Source: Halapricum hydrolyticum
Lineage (GTDB): Archaea > Halobacteriota > Halobacteria > Halobacteriales > Haloarculaceae
Assembly: GCA_025517565.1 (NCBI GenBank)
Contig: JAOPKD010000007.1
Span: 90,905 to 154,904, forward strand
Reading direction: 5' to 3'
Length of the DNA: 64,000 nt
In this document: piece by piece, positions 63,841-64,000 of the stretch
Layout: the number at the start of each line of letters is the position of its first letter
How positions within the stretch are numbered: the first letter of the stretch is position 1
Notes under the pieces: generated by a model
Database searches by the model: none
What the model saw: the letters and a program-made list of their open reading frames with translations, nothing else
Told to the model about the DNA's origin: nothing
Program-made: the position numbers and the translations under genes

Positions 63841-64000
63841 TTAGTAGTTTATCGCAGAGACAGTCGATAAAGCTTATTATACACGCTAAAAACCCCATAA
63901 CAATGGTAGCTACTAGGTACAGTATCTGTGCGACTCACTATAACAACTCAGCTTTGCACGTTAGCGTCAGCTGTTGAATGAACGAACAGGTGATCGATTT
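63841..64000. other. A/T-rich end of the window, no gene seen
   Basis: The 160 bases hold no supported gene. The composition (AAAGCTTATTATACACGCTAA) provides promoter-like sequence for the sulfatase gene on the minus strand. A gene starting beyond the window edge cannot be excluded. Confidence 0.4.

Overview
The window is chromosomal DNA of a haloarchaeon (class Halobacteria). Proteins are strongly acidic, the DNA is GC-rich, many genes start 25-30 bp below a TATA-like box with no clear Shine-Dalgarno, and archaeal or haloarchaeal families recur: aIF2-beta, UPF0058, DUF5786, a CtaA-CtaB fusion, squalene synthase, Tat lipobox proteins and IS families typical of haloarchaea. Genus cannot be settled from the sequence alone; no rRNA lies in the window.

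Layout. 1-4.9 kb: end of a coiled-coil protein, mobA with a 41-bp tandem repeat over its stop codon, osmC, ilvD and small membrane or zinc proteins. 4.9-10.3 kb: an insertion hot spot with a 140-bp MITE, an IS4/IS701-type element, an AT-rich Tat-exported trypsin-like protease, an IS6 fragment, a Tat lipoprotein, and an IS6 element inserted in the terminal repeat of an IS5-family element. The IS5 ends match the MITE ends. 10.4-15.2 kb: msrB, surE, carbonic anhydrase, sodium-dependent transporter. 15.2-18.9 kb: tRNA-Ser with two partial 3' copies downstream, a DUF2064-like protein, a DUF998 protein, and a frameshifted RCK potassium-channel gene. 18.9-31.3 kb: ABC exporter, dnaJ, S10-like protein, rhodanese/beta-lactamase-fold sulfur protein, M20 and M32 peptidases, dnaK, squalene synthase. 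31.4-36.2 kb: ABC-2 exporter, the CtaA-CtaB fusion and coxB, a set serving terminal-oxidase assembly. 36.2-40.7 kb: aIF2-beta, UPF0058, then nikR divergent from a nickel ECF transporter operon. 41.7-46.3 kb: acylphosphatase, Nnr, moaC, doxX, tRNA-Leu, a DUF309 protein, a candidate structured RNA, a PadR regulator. 46.3-59.6 kb: mostly housekeeping (PHP-like, CinA, Nudix, SDR, glycerate kinase, ArsA/Get3, beta-propeller, XPD/DinG helicase, DHH phosphoesterase). 59.8-63.8 kb: glycosyltransferase, flippase and sulfatase-like gene, apparently the edge of a cell-surface polysaccharide island with lower GC.

Functional links. mobA and moaC both serve molybdenum cofactor synthesis but are 42 kb apart. 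NikR and the CbiM/N/Q/O-type genes form one nickel uptake and control unit. ctaAB and coxB are divergently transcribed from a shared intergenic region. dnaK and dnaJ, often neighbours in archaea, are about 4.6 kb apart on opposite strands.

Most unusual items: the nested IS6-in-IS5 insertion with matching MITE, the exported serine protease within that cluster and its 15-bp promoter repeats, the two-hairpin candidate RNA near 45.65 kb, the tRNA-Ser 3'-end copies, and the single-base frameshift in the potassium channel gene. No CRISPR array, prophage or clearly recognised defence system was found.
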